64,000 bases of DNA from CBDFHC01 sp965247585 (GCA_965247585.1 CBDFHC010000003.1:186001-250000); one strand, 5' to 3'. Positions 17,036 through 26,654 are shown, numbered from the stretch's first letter. Made by a program: numbers and translations. The notes: generated by a model not told the origin, from the letters alone.

Positions 17036-17842
17036 ATGACCCTGCGGGCCCTCATCCTGGCATGGCCGGAGCCAGGCCAAATGACGCCGGCCCACCGCGG
17101 CGCCTTGGCGGCTTACATCCGTACCACCCTCGACACCTTCCCTCCCGGCGCCGAAATCCCCACCCCAGACGCCCCTATCCCCCCCTGCGCCGTCGCCACC
17201 ACCCTGCTGCGCACCGAGCCCACCTACACCGTCGAGCCCTGGCCCAATCCTCCCCTCACCCACGCCAACCGGGTCCTCCTCCTCGAAGGCCCAGACCCCG
17301 CCGTCCTCCGGCAGGCGGCAGCCGCCATGGCAACGGCCCTCCCAGACCCCTCCTCCGGCGTCGAAATCGTGTCGCTGGCCGTCCGGCAGCGTATCTATAC
17401 CAGCCTCGCCATCTCCGCCGTCGCCTACGACAACGCCCTCGCCCGTCAACCCAGGTCGCTCCATCCAGAAGTCATGTTCTGGCCCTGCAACCGCACTAAC
17501 CGTTGGTGGAGCCTCTCCTCCATGCAACGGCAGGCCCTCCTCCTCCCCCGCCTCGACGAACGCGGCGAAATATTAGCCCCCGGCCATATCGAGGTCACCG
17601 CTCCCCTGGTGCCCATCCTCCACCGCCGCCTCTACCACCAGCAGCTCCCCTCCGGCGAGCTCGGCTACATGCTGGGCTGGTTTGAGACCGCCCCGGAGCA
17701 CCTTGACGCCTTGAAAAAGGTTGTCACGGAGCTACAAGACCCCACCCTCTCCCCGGACCACGCCTTCTACCAGAGCGCGCCCCTCTGGTGGGGCCGCCGA
17801 ATACCCGTCTCAGACCTGCTGGACGAGCTAGATTCACCCTAG
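17036..17842 (+). CDS. Chlorite-dismutase-fold (HemQ-like) protein, tentative
   Basis: 268 residues from an ATG with GGAGG seven bases upstream. The C-terminal half follows the layout of the Cld/HemQ family: RTNRWWSLSSMQRQALL resembles the helix before the haem pocket, and GYMLGWFETAPEHLDALKKV is like the family strand and helix, ending in a FYQSAPLWWGRR-type tail. The N-terminal half is Pro/Ala-rich and not recognisable, and the proximal haem His cannot be assigned with certainty. If correct it would bind haem; otherwise it is an uncharacterised ferredoxin-fold dimer. Confidence 0.5.
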   Translation: MTLRALILAWPEPGQMTPAHRGALAAYIRTTLDTFPPGAEIPTPDAPIPPCAVATTLLRTEPTYTVEPWPNPPLTHANRVLLLEGPDPAVLRQAAAAMATALPDPSSGVEIVSLAVRQRIYTSLAISAVAYDNALARQPRSLHPEVMFWPCNRTNRWWSLSSMQRQALLLPRLDERGEILAPGHIEVTAPLVPILHRRLYHQQLPSGELGYMLGWFETAPEHLDALKKVVTELQDPTLSPDHAFYQSAPLWWGRRIPVSDLLDELDSP

Positions 17843-17866
17843 CGCTGCAAGTCATATCATTGTTTT

Positions 17867-18028
17867 GAAAATAGCCTCCTAGGCCTCCTACCTGCTCATC
17901 CTGAGAGCTAGTGAATTTTTGACTTCTCCCGCATTCTCGGCCTTGCACTCTCGCACGTGAAGCATCCGTAAAATCCATGTCAGTCCTATGGAAATGAGCC
18001 TCCTGCGCCTCCAACCCGCTCATCCTGA
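17867..18028. repeat. Imperfect direct repeat pair
   Basis: The segment at 17867-17905 (GAAAATAGCCTCCTAGGCCT ... TGCTCATCCTGAG) returns at 17991-18028 (GAAATGAGCCTCCTGCGCCT ... CGCTCATCCTGA). No gene lies in 17843-18100. Confidence 0.7.
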
Positions 18029-18100
18029 CGATGTGCACGCAATTACACCATTCCGATTCACACTGGAAGTCCCGCTTACCAAGCACGTAGAAAAGGTCCA

Positions 18101-19135
18101 CTAACCACCGTCCGCATCTGCGACATGAATACAAAGACGACAGCCTCCGGGCGTAAAGAGCGCACCACCGAGCGAAAGAGCATCAAGGCCTTCTTCAACC
18201 CCTTTTGTGTTACCGGTGACCGACTCGATCTGACGGAGAACACCGCGCTGCTCCAGTTCTTTCCAAAGGGATTCACCTAAGTCGTCGTACAACTTCTCGT
18301 GGAGCTCTTGTAAGAGTTTCACCCACCGGCGGGGTCCCAAGGCGATTTCCCTCCCATTGCAGAATAGGACGCTGTCGGATTCACCCTCATCGGCCTCTCC
18401 CAGGAAGTAAGTGTGGGGAATGAGTAGGGAGAAGCCCGATCCACCGCGTCGGTAGTCACGTGCTATGGCATCCCAAAGGGTGAAAGCAAACTCAAAAGCG
18501 GCTCCGGTCAATACCAGGTCATTGGGTCCGGGCTCTGGAATCCCTTCAACCCGAACTTTCTGCTCAACCACCTTCCGGTGAACAGCCAAGTAGAACCTCT
18601 CTTGCGTCATGGCAACCTCGTGAAGCAGCCGGAGCACTGCCTCTTGCCACTCCCGTAACCTGGTAAAGATATCCGGCGAATCTCTCTCGAGATGTGCCAA
18701 CAGGTACTGAAACAGCGGGGAACCGTCGCCCTCGGGGCTTAGCAACCATCTCTTGGTTTCATCCTCGATCAAGTTTGTAGGATCTGATCGTATCAAAGGC
18801 GTCCAGCGAAGACCTTCCAGATTCGGTGTCCAGACGTGGCCCCGCCATCGCCTCGCCTCATACCGTAGATCACTCCAATGACCCCTTAACGCGTCTCGAA
18901 TTTGATCCGTTCTGAGCAGGCCAGTATCGACTGCACCAGCTCTGAGTGATCTAGGGCTCTTGGTGGGGTGCCCTTCTGCCTCACAGTAGCGCCATATTGA
19001 GCGTGCCGAGATCTCTACCCCAAATCGCCGCTCGACCTCTGCTGCTATTTCCAGGTTCGTTGGTCTGGGATCGCGTCCAGCCAACCTAATCACCAGGGTT
19101 CTGACACCTTTTGGCGGTGGGCAGCCTCTTTTCAC
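18101..19135 (-). CDS. Hypothetical protein with N-terminal helix-turn-helix
   Basis: 344 residues, start ATG at 19135. The first 55 residues (RDPRPTNLEIAAEVERRF ... SARSIWRYCEAEG) look like a resolvase/HTH-type DNA-binding segment. The rest is a mixed helical region with many Trp/Arg residues and no recognised motif. Base composition is less skewed and slightly lower in GC than the genes before it, and it sits beside the small genes at 19.3-19.8 kb. A regulator or mobile-element accessory protein is possible, but no function is claimed. Confidence 0.6.
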   Translation of the reverse strand: MKRGCPPPKGVRTLVIRLAGRDPRPTNLEIAAEVERRFGVEISARSIWRYCEAEGHPTKSPRSLRAGAVDTGLLRTDQIRDALRGHWSDLRYEARRWRGHVWTPNLEGLRWTPLIRSDPTNLIEDETKRWLLSPEGDGSPLFQYLLAHLERDSPDIFTRLREWQEAVLRLLHEVAMTQERFYLAVHRKVVEQKVRVEGIPEPGPNDLVLTGAAFEFAFTLWDAIARDYRRGGSGFSLLIPHTYFLGEADEGESDSVLFCNGREIALGPRRWVKLLQELHEKLYDDLGESLWKELEQRGVLRQIESVTGNTKGVEEGLDALSLGGALFTPGGCRLCIHVADADGG

Positions 19136-19266
19136 TGTTCGTTACCCGTCTCTCGACCTCAAGATGCTGGTGCCGACCGGCACCTTAATCGAATTGTACC
19201 GGCTACCGGTGAAGGGTGCCTATCCGCATTTGGACGGCACCCTCTCGTTGGTAGTCTCATTGAACA

Positions 19267-19458
19267 GTGGGAAGCAAAGCGACCAAGGCGGAACCCGACT
19301 CGCTAACGATTGAACTGGTGCCAGTAGAAGACGCCGATTCCTGCCGGCGCCTCCGGTTGGCCTACGGCCTAATCCTGAAATCAGCAGCCCAACAACAGGA
19401 GCTGGAGAGTCGGGATGAGACGCCGCTGGTCGCCCGGAAAAGATCACGCCGAAAGTGA
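19267..19458 (+). CDS. Small hypothetical protein
   Basis: 63 residues. SLTIELVPVEDADSCRRLRLAYGLIL is a plausible beta-alpha unit and the tail is very basic (RKRSRRK). The ORF is divergent from the gene at 18101-19135. Small proteins of this look often precede recombinases in integrated elements, but no recombinase follows here. No ribosome site is strong. Confidence 0.45.
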   Translation: MGSKATKAEPDSLTIELVPVEDADSCRRLRLAYGLILKSAAQQQELESRDETPLVARKRSRRK

Positions 19459-19599
19459 AAGCCACTGTTGGTTTCGGGGTCTGTCCAATGCTCTGCCACT
19501 CCATAGTGGAAAGACAGGCCTCAAAGCAGGGCAGCTGCAGTCAGGTACCGGATCAGACTCGAAAGCAATTTATAAGGATTTGTGAGGTGGCCACAGAAC

Positions 19600-19794
19600 A
19601 TGAAAAAGTCACTTCAGGGGAGACCACGACTGAACCTGAAAATGATAGAGATCTTAAGTTCGATCCGGAGGCATGGACAAGTGGTGGCGGCAGCCGACGA
19701 ACTCGACTGTTCAGATTCCTATATCCATGGAAGGTTGAAAAGGGCAAACCTAACGCTCCGCAAGGTGCTGGACGGTGACGTATCTGACGTTTGA
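19600..19794 (+). CDS. Small helix-turn-helix protein, possible
   Basis: 64 residues from ATG 19600. RPRLNLKMIEILSSIRRHG followed by QVVAAADELDCSDSYIHGR reads as a three-helix HTH, and a basic segment follows. An alternative frame over the same DNA (19455-19778) has no domain-like pattern. It may be a remnant of a larger gene. The region 19795-20382 contains no convincing gene. Confidence 0.4.
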   Translation: MKKSLQGRPRLNLKMIEILSSIRRHGQVVAAADELDCSDSYIHGRLKRANLTLRKVLDGDVSDV

Positions 19795-20382
19795 TTTGGT
19801 CGGGACGCCTTAGTGGATCTCGGAATTTAGGTTGTCATCAGCGAAGAATGCTGCCAAAGACCACCACGAATCGTACGGCCAAATAAGACCGGTAGACGGC
19901 CTGCCCACGTCGGTGGCGGTGACGGTCACGGTCACGACGAGCAGACCAACGATAATAGCCCGGTAAGATTCAGCCCTAATAACCAACGCTGCTGTTTCTG
20001 TTGTCTCCCCAGGTCAATATCTGGTCCGCTTGGTGGTCCTATACCAACGAGAGTCAGAACTTTCGAAATCACTGTGCCGCTGTCTAGATAACGGCTCCGC
20101 ACACTGAGAGGTAGATCGTCGTTCTTGTTTAGACGGGGAGACAGAGTAGAGTTGAACTCCACCTGAAACACGGGCTGGCGGTTTTGGTAAATGACTGGCC
20201 AGCCCTAGTGGACTCGACCGTCGTCAAGGGCTAGCGTTGGACACCGGGACTCGGGGCACCTAAATCAGAGTCAGCATCGGTGTTGTGGGGCATGGTCGCC
20301 GCTTCTTGGCGAGAAGAGCGCTTATACCCTAACGGGTTGCTCTTGCAGCGCTGCACAATATCGGCCCGGGCCACACTTCAGC

Positions 20383-20778
20383 CTACTCCAACCCCTTTGG
20401 TCTCACCAACAGCAGAGGTACGTCACTGGTGCGCTGTATCTCCGACGCAACGCTCCCCGCGATGGTTCTGGCCAGCCCTGTACGGCCGTGCGTGGCCATT
20501 GCTATGAAATCTATCGACTCCTTCCGGGCGTAAGACGCAATCGCTTCCGCTACCCGGTCACTGGTAATCAGCTTCGTCTACACCTTCAGCGGCGCCATCG
20601 CGGAGGCCTCCGCGTCCAGGAGCTTTTGCGCCGCATTCCCCTGCGTTTCCATTTCGTGGTCGTTCAACACGCTCAGCAAATGCACCTCGCTCTCGGCCTC
20701 GGTGGCCAGCTTAGATGCCGGGACCAGCGCCGCCTTGGAAAACTCGGACCCGTCCAACGTCACCAGAATCTTCATCAT
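20383..20778 (-). pseudogene. UspA-family universal stress protein with an in-frame amber stop
   Basis: Reading from ATG 20778 gives the UspA N-terminus MMKILVTLDGSEFSKAAL and continues to a TAG at 20578-20580. The same frame then carries on with TKLITSDRVAEAIASYARK, MATHGRTGLARTIAGSVASE and VPLLLVRP to a second stop at 20383-20385. All UspA landmarks including G-2x-G-9x-G-S are present, so a single base change (for example CAG to TAG) has interrupted an otherwise whole gene of about 131 codons. It might be read through but is best treated as a recent pseudogene. Confidence 0.82.
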
Positions 20779-20923
20779 CGTCCTCTTCGCTTAGTGTCTA
20801 CCTATCAGGTTTCGCCGGTCTTCTGCGGCGCCGGACCTCTCTCCCTTCGCAGCACTGCTATTATGCCGGCGCGGGTCATCGCTCCTGCACCCCGTACCGT
20901 TACAGGAGCCATCGCCCCTAGAT

Positions 20924-21214
20924 TCAGCCTTTACGTCCCGTCTCAGCCTCAGGCGTCGCCAGCGCCATCCGCTGAGCCTCTTGCTTCGTAAACGCCCTCA
21001 ACAGCGCTTCCAGCCCTCGGTCCACGCCCCGCGTATTCCGGTCTCCCGCGGCTTCCTCCCGAAACACTTCCAGCCACCTGTCTTTGTGCAGTGCCAGATA
21101 CGCCCTCTGGCCCAACCGGTACGTCATCGCCTGCTCCTTGCAGTCTTTTTCACCTGTCTGCACATAACCCTCTTTTAGCGCCAGCAAATACATGACCTCG
21201 AACTCAACGCTCAT
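20924..21214 (-). CDS. Hypothetical protein, second gene of an overlapping pair
   Basis: 96 residues from the ATG at 21214, which overlaps the TGA of the upstream gene (21211-21214, ATGA). Mainly helical: SVEFEVMYLLALKEGYVQTG, then MTYRLGQRAYLALHKDRWLEVF. No known motif. The tight coupling with the gene at 21211-21588 suggests the two products act together. A longer frame exists upstream but lies within the other gene. Confidence 0.5.
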   Translation of the reverse strand: MSVEFEVMYLLALKEGYVQTGEKDCKEQAMTYRLGQRAYLALHKDRWLEVFREEAAGDRNTRGVDRGLEALLRAFTKQEAQRMALATPEAETGRKG

Positions 21215-21588
21215 CTCTGACAGGCTGGAACGCCCCTCTTCCCCTTTATCCTCAGCGCGTCTTCTGCTGCCTGTACCGTCTTCTTCTCGGCACATCGGTG
21301 GACCCGTTCGTCACGATCCAGCCTGTGGTACAAATACAAAGTACCTTCAAACGGCTCCTCTCGCCTCGTCGCCGGCCTATCTTCCACTCGTTCCTCCGCC
21401 CCCGCTCGCAACTGCTCCAGCGCTTCCGCGACTTCATGCCAGCCCAAATCTGTGGTCTCCGCCTCCAGCTCGCTCGCTCTCTCCCTTATTTGCTGGAGAT
21501 CCCCTTCATTCGACACGTCGCAGCCAATGAAAAGCAGGTTGTAGATAGCACTCCTGGCCCAGGACTCTCTATCTTTCATCGACAACAC
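21211..21588 (-). CDS. Hypothetical protein, first gene of an overlapping pair
   Basis: 125 residues, start at 21588 or, equally well, ATG at 21579. The N-terminal half (RESWARSAIYNLLFIGCDVS, then a run of Glu/Leu-rich helix) is followed by a basic C-terminal half. Charged and coiled-coil-like; no family recognised. It is followed by the overlapping gene at 20924-21214 and lies between a Usp pseudogene and the hemerythrin genes, so a stress role is possible but unproved. Confidence 0.5.
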   Translation of the reverse strand: MLSMKDRESWARSAIYNLLFIGCDVSNEGDLQQIRERASELEAETTDLGWHEVAEALEQLRAGAEERVEDRPATRREEPFEGTLYLYHRLDRDERVHRCAEKKTVQAAEDALRIKGKRGVPACQR

Positions 21589-21749
21589 CGTCCTCCTTCC
21601 ACGCCTTGGTCTGGCCAGCTATCGTGAATCCCACAGGCGAACAGCGCCCACCCTCGCGACCCCTTGCCAATCCCTATTCGCCGCTCTATGAGGCCGGCCC
21701 TATAGTTAATGTGTCCGCATTCTTACGCCGGACCAGAAAGCTGGAGCGC

Positions 21750-22466
21750 CTAGCCGCCTTTGACCGGCACTTCCGTAAATCGGCCCGCCAGCCCATCCAG
21801 TAGCTCCCGCTCCCCCGGGTCGATCTCGCTGGCCACCCAATCTATGATCCACCGCGGCTCCTCTGCCGAGTCGTCAATAAGAAGGTGCCGGCACATCTCT
21901 ACCTGGTCCCCATTGGAGATCCGGTCCCGTACCAACGGCACCACAAACGCCTCTTCGTTCTCGAAGTGGTCGTATTCCGTTACCCTCAGCTCCATCACCT
22001 GCCGGTACAAGTGTCGTCGCGTCCGCGCTGTCACCCGGCTGGATCCCAGCTCCTGCTTCAGCATCCCCTCTATCTCGCTCACCTTCTGCGCCAGCTCCTT
22101 GTGTTGCTCCGCTTCCGTGGCCGCCAACGCGCTCCTTACAGCCTCTCCCAGCCCCGCCGAGTCCCCCTTCTCGATGAAGGCCACCAGCTCCGTGGCCTGC
22201 CGCGCTATCTCGGCATGTTCCGTTTCGTTGTCCCTGGCCGGCTGGCTGTCTGGCAGCGGCGAAGTCATATAAGCGTCTTCCGCCGTGGCGTGGAATAGCA
22301 ACGCCTTTCCCCAGAACCCAAATGCATCTGTGAACGCCTCCAGGCTGCCGCCGCCTTCTAGCCCCGCGGCCATCTCCTCCACCCTGGTTGAATGCGCTCG
22401 AAACGCCTCGTGCATCAGCAGCATCACGTCAATCGGACTCTCCAGCGCCGTAATCTTCTCTATCAT
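21750..22466 (-). CDS. Hemerythrin HHE-domain protein, paralogue 1
   Basis: 238 residues, all-helical. Candidate di-iron ligands are His19 in LLMHEAFRAHS, His in LLFHATAEDAY, His in ETEHAEIA, and the late YDHFENEEAFVVP motif that supplies His and Glu. The C-terminal 60 residues (RHLLIDD...EPRWIIDWVA) are shared with the downstream paralogue and are not part of the classic HHE domain. HHE proteins bind O2, NO or iron in the cytosol. The gene is on the same strand as the second paralogue, 133 bases downstream of it. Confidence 0.82.
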   Translation of the reverse strand: MIEKITALESPIDVMLLMHEAFRAHSTRVEEMAAGLEGGGSLEAFTDAFGFWGKALLFHATAEDAYMTSPLPDSQPARDNETEHAEIARQATELVAFIEKGDSAGLGEAVRSALAATEAEQHKELAQKVSEIEGMLKQELGSSRVTARTRRHLYRQVMELRVTEYDHFENEEAFVVPLVRDRISNGDQVEMCRHLLIDDSAEEPRWIIDWVASEIDPGERELLDGLAGRFTEVPVKGG

Positions 22467-22599
22467 GGGCTCACCCTCCTACTACCGTTTTGTACACCGC
22501 TCGTCTCTATCTACCTGCCGGCCACCGTGGGCTGAGGCGCGTCCGGCCCTCGCCACGGTCCTATCGTGCTTCCGGCCTTCCTCCAATTTCAGCTCCCCG

Positions 22600-23277
22600 T
22601 TAACACCAGGCATGTCCCGTTTGATCAGCCTTTGGCCTCTCGCCTTTGAACCGGGCCACCAGCTCGTTGACCAGCCCCTGCTGCCCCGCCGAAAGGTGCC
22701 CCAGCACCCAATCCAGAGACCAATTCGGGTCCTCTGCCTGGTGATCCAGTAGCAGGTGCCGCGCCACCTCCATCTGCCGCTCCTCATCCATCACCATCCG
22801 CAGCATCGGCAGGACCAGTACCTCCTCAGTCTCCAGGTGGTCCTCTTGCGTCAGCCGCAGCGATACCATCCGGCTGTAAAGGTGCTGTTTGGTACGGGGT
22901 ATTAGGCTCGTCTTTCCAATCTCTTTGTCCAGCGTGCGGAGAATCCCTTCCGCTTTCATCAGTAGGTCGCCGTGCAGCTCCTCCTCCAGCGACGCCAGCT
23001 CAACCAACGTCTTCCACGTCTGCGGGTCTCTGGCCGTTACCTCAGGCGCCAGTTCTTTGCGAATCAGAGGTGTGGTTATGTACCTCTCCACTTTCTCGGA
23101 GTGGTACGCCGCGTAGGATGCCCACGAGTAAAACGACATCCGGAACCGCTGAAGGCTGTCTCCTGGGTGCAACTCGCGCGCCAATACTTCCACGATCTCG
23201 GCCTGGCGCCGCATGGCATGGTGGATCAGAAACAGCACATCCATAGGGCAATCCAGGGTCGTCATCTCTCTACTCAT
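22600..23277 (-). CDS. Hemerythrin HHE-domain protein, paralogue 2
   Basis: 225 residues. Its layout matches paralogue 1: PMDVLFLIHHAMRRQAE at the N-terminus, AAYHSEKVERYIT in the middle, EDHLETEEVLVLPMLRMV for the late His/Glu pair, and RHLLLDHQAEDPNWSLDWVL at the end. The internal EHAE-like motif of paralogue 1 is replaced by SLEEELHGDL, so metal ligation may differ. It is the first gene of the pair. Upstream 23278-23705 has no convincing gene. Confidence 0.8.
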   Translation of the reverse strand: MSREMTTLDCPMDVLFLIHHAMRRQAEIVEVLARELHPGDSLQRFRMSFYSWASYAAYHSEKVERYITTPLIRKELAPEVTARDPQTWKTLVELASLEEELHGDLLMKAEGILRTLDKEIGKTSLIPRTKQHLYSRMVSLRLTQEDHLETEEVLVLPMLRMVMDEERQMEVARHLLLDHQAEDPNWSLDWVLGHLSAGQQGLVNELVARFKGERPKADQTGHAWC

Positions 23278-23862
23278 TCGTATCTTTTCGCTCCCTCACT
23301 GGGTCCTTTCAAGGCCGCGTTGGCCTGGACTCTAGACCCTGCTGGACCTGGCAGATAGAGCCGTACTACCCGGTAATGGTAGGCCAAAGGTCACACAGAA
23401 TCAGGAACGCCACTGCCTTCATGCTGTCAGCGCCGATTTCCCCCTTCTTGTCCCAGATGGGTTCGTTCTGATACGCCAGAAACGAGTAGAGGCATGACTT
23501 CATAGGTCTCGTCGAGATCGGAGAACGGATAGGTAACCATGACCGGACATGATGTTCCAGGTGGCTCAAGCAAGCGGTGCCGCTAAGAGGTGAGGGCGTT
23601 CGGCCCATGGGATACCTTCCATTGGGGCTTATGTCGCAGACACGGTAGGCGTGGTAGACTTAGTTCATGCTGCATGAAAGTAGTTTTGCGCGTTCTGTAC
23701 GGGGCATGGCCGTGGTATTTCACACGATTCGGTTTTGGCTTTGGGAAGGTTGCATCATTACCGGGCTGTCTATCTGGGTTCTACTATGGCAGCCTCAATG
23801 GGCCAGCAAGGAGCCTTGGCAAGTAGTGTATCAAGGTCTTATTCCCTTCGTTGGCGCTGCTA

Positions 23863-25082
23863 GTACTCAGTCAACCTAATTGTTGGCAGGATAGAGATGG
23901 TGAAGCTTGACTCGGGCGTCCACAGTGGAGAATCTCCAGTCAATGGTTGCTCCGGCTTGGTTTCGTTCTGCCTCCAGGGCCGCGATCTCGCCACTCAAAG
24001 TCTCTTCATCGGCAATACGCCGGCGCAGGACTCGCCTGGCCAAGACACTGAACTCGATCTCTGCCATGTTGAGCCACCTACCGTGCTTGGGAGTGTAGTG
24101 AAACTCCAAGCGTTTGCGTATTCGCCTAGCCTCCTTGGGCTCGAAGGTTTCGTAGAGGGAAGCTGGTTTGTGGGTGTTGAGGTTGTCCAGCACCACCCGG
24201 ATCTTCTCGGACGCTGGGTAAGCTTCATCGGCCAGCCACCGCATCTGCTGAGCGAAGTCCACCATGGTACGACGTTCGGTCACTGCCACATGCCTCCAGC
24301 CCGCCAGGGGCTCGCACAGCATGAACAGGTTTCGGGTGCCATTGCGCTGGTACTCGTAATCGTATCGCTCCCGTCGTGCCGGCTTGGGCGGGATCGGAGA
24401 CCTCTTTTCCGCCAGCAACTGCTTGGAGGTCTCGTCGAAACAGACCACCGGGCGCTCTGGGTCATAGGGTTCCGCGTAAAGGTCCAGCACATCCTCCATA
24501 CACGCCACAAACTCGGCGCTCACCTGGGGAATACACCACTCCTTCTTCTGCCATGGCTTGAGACTGTTTTTTTCAACCGCTTGCGAATTCCCTCGTGGGA
24601 CATGGAGGGCGCCAGCCCCAACTCCACCACCTTGTTTGCCAGGAGCCGCAGGGTCCAGTGGTCATGGCCTGGAGGGGCCTCGCTGCACGCCAGGGCAATC
24701 AGGTGCGCTTCCCCCCGCTCATCCAGTTTGGTCGGATGTCCTGGCCGAGGATCTTCCTCCAAGGCCCGCTTCAGTCCTCCCTCCAGGTACCGCCGCTTGG
24801 TACGGCACACCGTACCCGCAGACGTGTCCAGCGCCTCCACGATGCGCATCACCCCCCAGCCCGTATCTGCCTTTAGCAGAATACGGGCCCGGGCAACCTT
24901 TCGCGCTGGGCTCTTTCCCCCGCGAATCAGTCGTTCCAACTGGTCTCGTTCTTCCCTTTCCAACCGGACCACATACCGTTCTCGTCCCATGGCTGCCACC
25001 CTCCTACGTCAACACTCCTAAAAAAGGGTATCAACCTTAGACGTTTTCTTAAACAATTACCAAAACCGAGTTGACTGAGTAC
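23863..25082 (-). mobile_element. IS630-family element, copy A
   Basis: 1220 bases flanked by a duplicated TA (23861-23862 and 25083-25084). Ends are GTACTCAGTCAAC inside both termini as inverted repeats. Two further copies of identical length are at 35707-36926 and 42604-43823. It interrupts a membrane-protein gene. Confidence 0.95.
23876..24999 (-). CDS. IS630 transposase (two frames joined by -1 frameshift), copy A
   Basis: Frame 1 (24999-24520) has the HTH region GRERYVVRLEREERDQL ... VARARILLKAD and ends shortly after RLKK. At a run of seven A (template strand TTTTTTT at 24569-24575) a -1 slip gives NSLKPWQKKEWCIPQV and enters frame 2, which carries the DDE core: Asp in VVCFDETSKQ, Asp in VVLDNLNTHK and Glu in LNMAEIEFSVL. 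The combined protein is about 374 residues. Copy A has Arg in KHGRWLNMAEIEF where copies B and C have Ser next to the catalytic Glu segment, which could weaken it. Confidence 0.9.
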
Positions 25083-25748
25083 TAGTGGACTCTGTGTGGT
25101 TTGGGCTATTGCGCTTCTCGTGGCACCCTACAGGCAGCGTAATGAGGCTCGACAGGTAATTAGACATCTTGAAGCTGAACTTGAGAAGACGAGACCGTTC
25201 GATGTTGTTTGCATGACGAATACCCTCGGGCTGCCAATCAATCGCCTTGACGATGGGAGTTATCAAGCAGCCCCCGCATCAATGGGTCCTGTTGGCATCT
25301 CGGTTGTGTATCGAGGCGAGTTAACAAATGTCACGCGGTTTATTGCGTCTCCGGAGATTAGATTCACACAGGCAGATAAACAAGGTTGGCAAACAACTAA
25401 TGCAATCAAGATAATGCCAGGAGTTAACCCATTCGCTGGGCCTCATGTGAAGGACTTCGAGTGGGATACAAATAATCCACAGCAGTGGTTATTAGCAGGA
25501 TTGCCGTTGACCATGGGGAAAGACGAAATACTGCCCCTCCCAATGATGCTGGTGAAAGTAGTAGATGCCGACAAGGCTGGGGCTCATTTTGAGAGGGGTG
25601 ACACATGCACTATCGTCGTAAAACTCGCTATGCGGACGGACAAAGGGTCTCCACAACTATTAGACCAGGTTGTCTCGCTGACTCGCAGTGATATCAGAGA
25701 CACGGATAGGTACCGACGTATTGTCGCGGAACAGGCAGAGGGAGAATC

Positions 25749-26645
25749 TTAGGCGATGAGTTCCTTGTACTCCAGGTTTTCCGATCGGAGAAGCCTAATG
25801 AGCGTATCTCTAAACAAGTATGGATTCTCGCGGTTGTTAAACCGCCACTCTAGTTCATCCAGGTAAGCGTCCAAATGCTTTTCCGACAGCCAATGATAAG
25901 AACCCATCACAGACCGCTTGAACAGCGACCACACGCTTTCTATCGTCTGAGCGTGAACGTCGCCACGTACCCATTCCTCGGCGCTATGGTTTACGGTTTC
26001 ATGGGGCGTGTCATGGTCTGCGATGCCTCTGTAAGCGGCCCAATCATCGGTCATGAGCCGCTCTGTATCAGGCAGGGTGTTGTCGTTGATGAACCCGTGG
26101 AGAGTCTTGCGTCCAGTGTCGGTGATGACTTGCAACCTTGCGCTACCGCCCCGCTGTACGGCCCCAGCGACTACAACCTTGTTGCCACGGTAGCCACGGC
26201 CCTTACCGCGAACTTTCCCGCCATGAAAGGTTTCGTCTATCTCTACCGTGCCGCTGAGTTTAGGCTTTGCAACCTGGGCCATCGCTGCCCTGATCCTGTG
26301 AGTGAGATACCACGCGGTCTTGTAGGAGACTCCTATGGTACGCTTGACCTGATTGGCGCTGATACCCTTCTTGGCCTCTACCATCAGCATGACTGCAAGA
26401 AACCATTTCCAGAGGGGGAGTTTGGTATCGTGGAACATGGTTCCTGTCAGAGCGGAGAACTGGTAGCCGCATGAGTAGCAGTCCCACACGAACCGTTTGG
26501 AATCGTACGCGTGGTTCTCGTTCTCGCAGCGCGGACACTTCACGCCGTCTGGCCATCGGAGAGCGGCCAGTACTTCACGGCACCGTTCCTCTGAGTGGAA
26601 CCGCTCCATTATCTTCATCATGTCCATTGATTGCAGTGGCATTGG
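25749..26645 (-). CDS. IS1595-family transposase
   Basis: 298 residues from ATG 26645 preceded by GGGAG. The N-terminal zinc ribbon (CPRC ... DCYSCGYQFSALTGT) and DDE-type core are intact: Asp-Glu in VEIDETFHGG, Asp in LMTDDWAAYRG and Glu in TIESVWSLFKR, with SYHWLSEKHLDAYLDELEWR at the end. No IS ends or target duplication could be identified. Its stop (25749-25751) overlaps the stop of the membrane-protein gene on the other strand, so one end of the element must lie within or beside that gene. Confidence 0.88.
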   Translation of the reverse strand, partial: PMPLQSMDMMKIMERFHSEERCREVLAALRWPDGVKCPRCENENHAYDSKRFVWDCYSCGYQFSALTGTMFHDTKLPLWKWFLAVMLMVEAKKGISANQVKRTIGVSYKTAWYLTHRIRAAMAQVAKPKLSGTVEIDETFHGGKVRGKGRGYRGNKVVVAGAVQRGGSARLQVITDTGRKTLHGFINDNTLPDTERLMTDDWAAYRGIADHDTPHETVNHSAEEWVRGDVHAQTIESVWSLFKRSVMGSYHWLSEKHLDAYLDELEWRFNNRENPYLFRDTLIRLLRSENLEYKELIA

Positions 26646-26654
26646 AGGCTCCCT

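Larger units (their letters stand above)
23706..25752 (+). pseudogene. Membrane protein gene interrupted by IS630 copy A
   Basis: The N-terminal piece (23706-23862) has one clear membrane helix (CIITGLSIWVLLW) and the start of a second. Removing the IS and one TA (23863-25084) restores the frame exactly as GAA-SGLCVVWAIALLVAPYRQ, completing a second helix, a coiled-coil-like EARQVIRHLEAELEK segment and a soluble domain ending at TAG 25750-25752. The intact protein would be about 274 residues with two N-terminal helices. No family is recognised. Its stop overlaps the stop of the convergent IS1595 transposase. Confidence 0.75.

Noticed and set aside
19932..20171. Minus-strand 79-codon frame
   Set aside because: No ribosome site, motif or coupled neighbour; too weak to annotate.
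23366..23826. Short frames upstream of the split membrane gene
   Set aside because: Overlapping in several frames with no motif; only the frame with the membrane helix that continues after the IS was kept.
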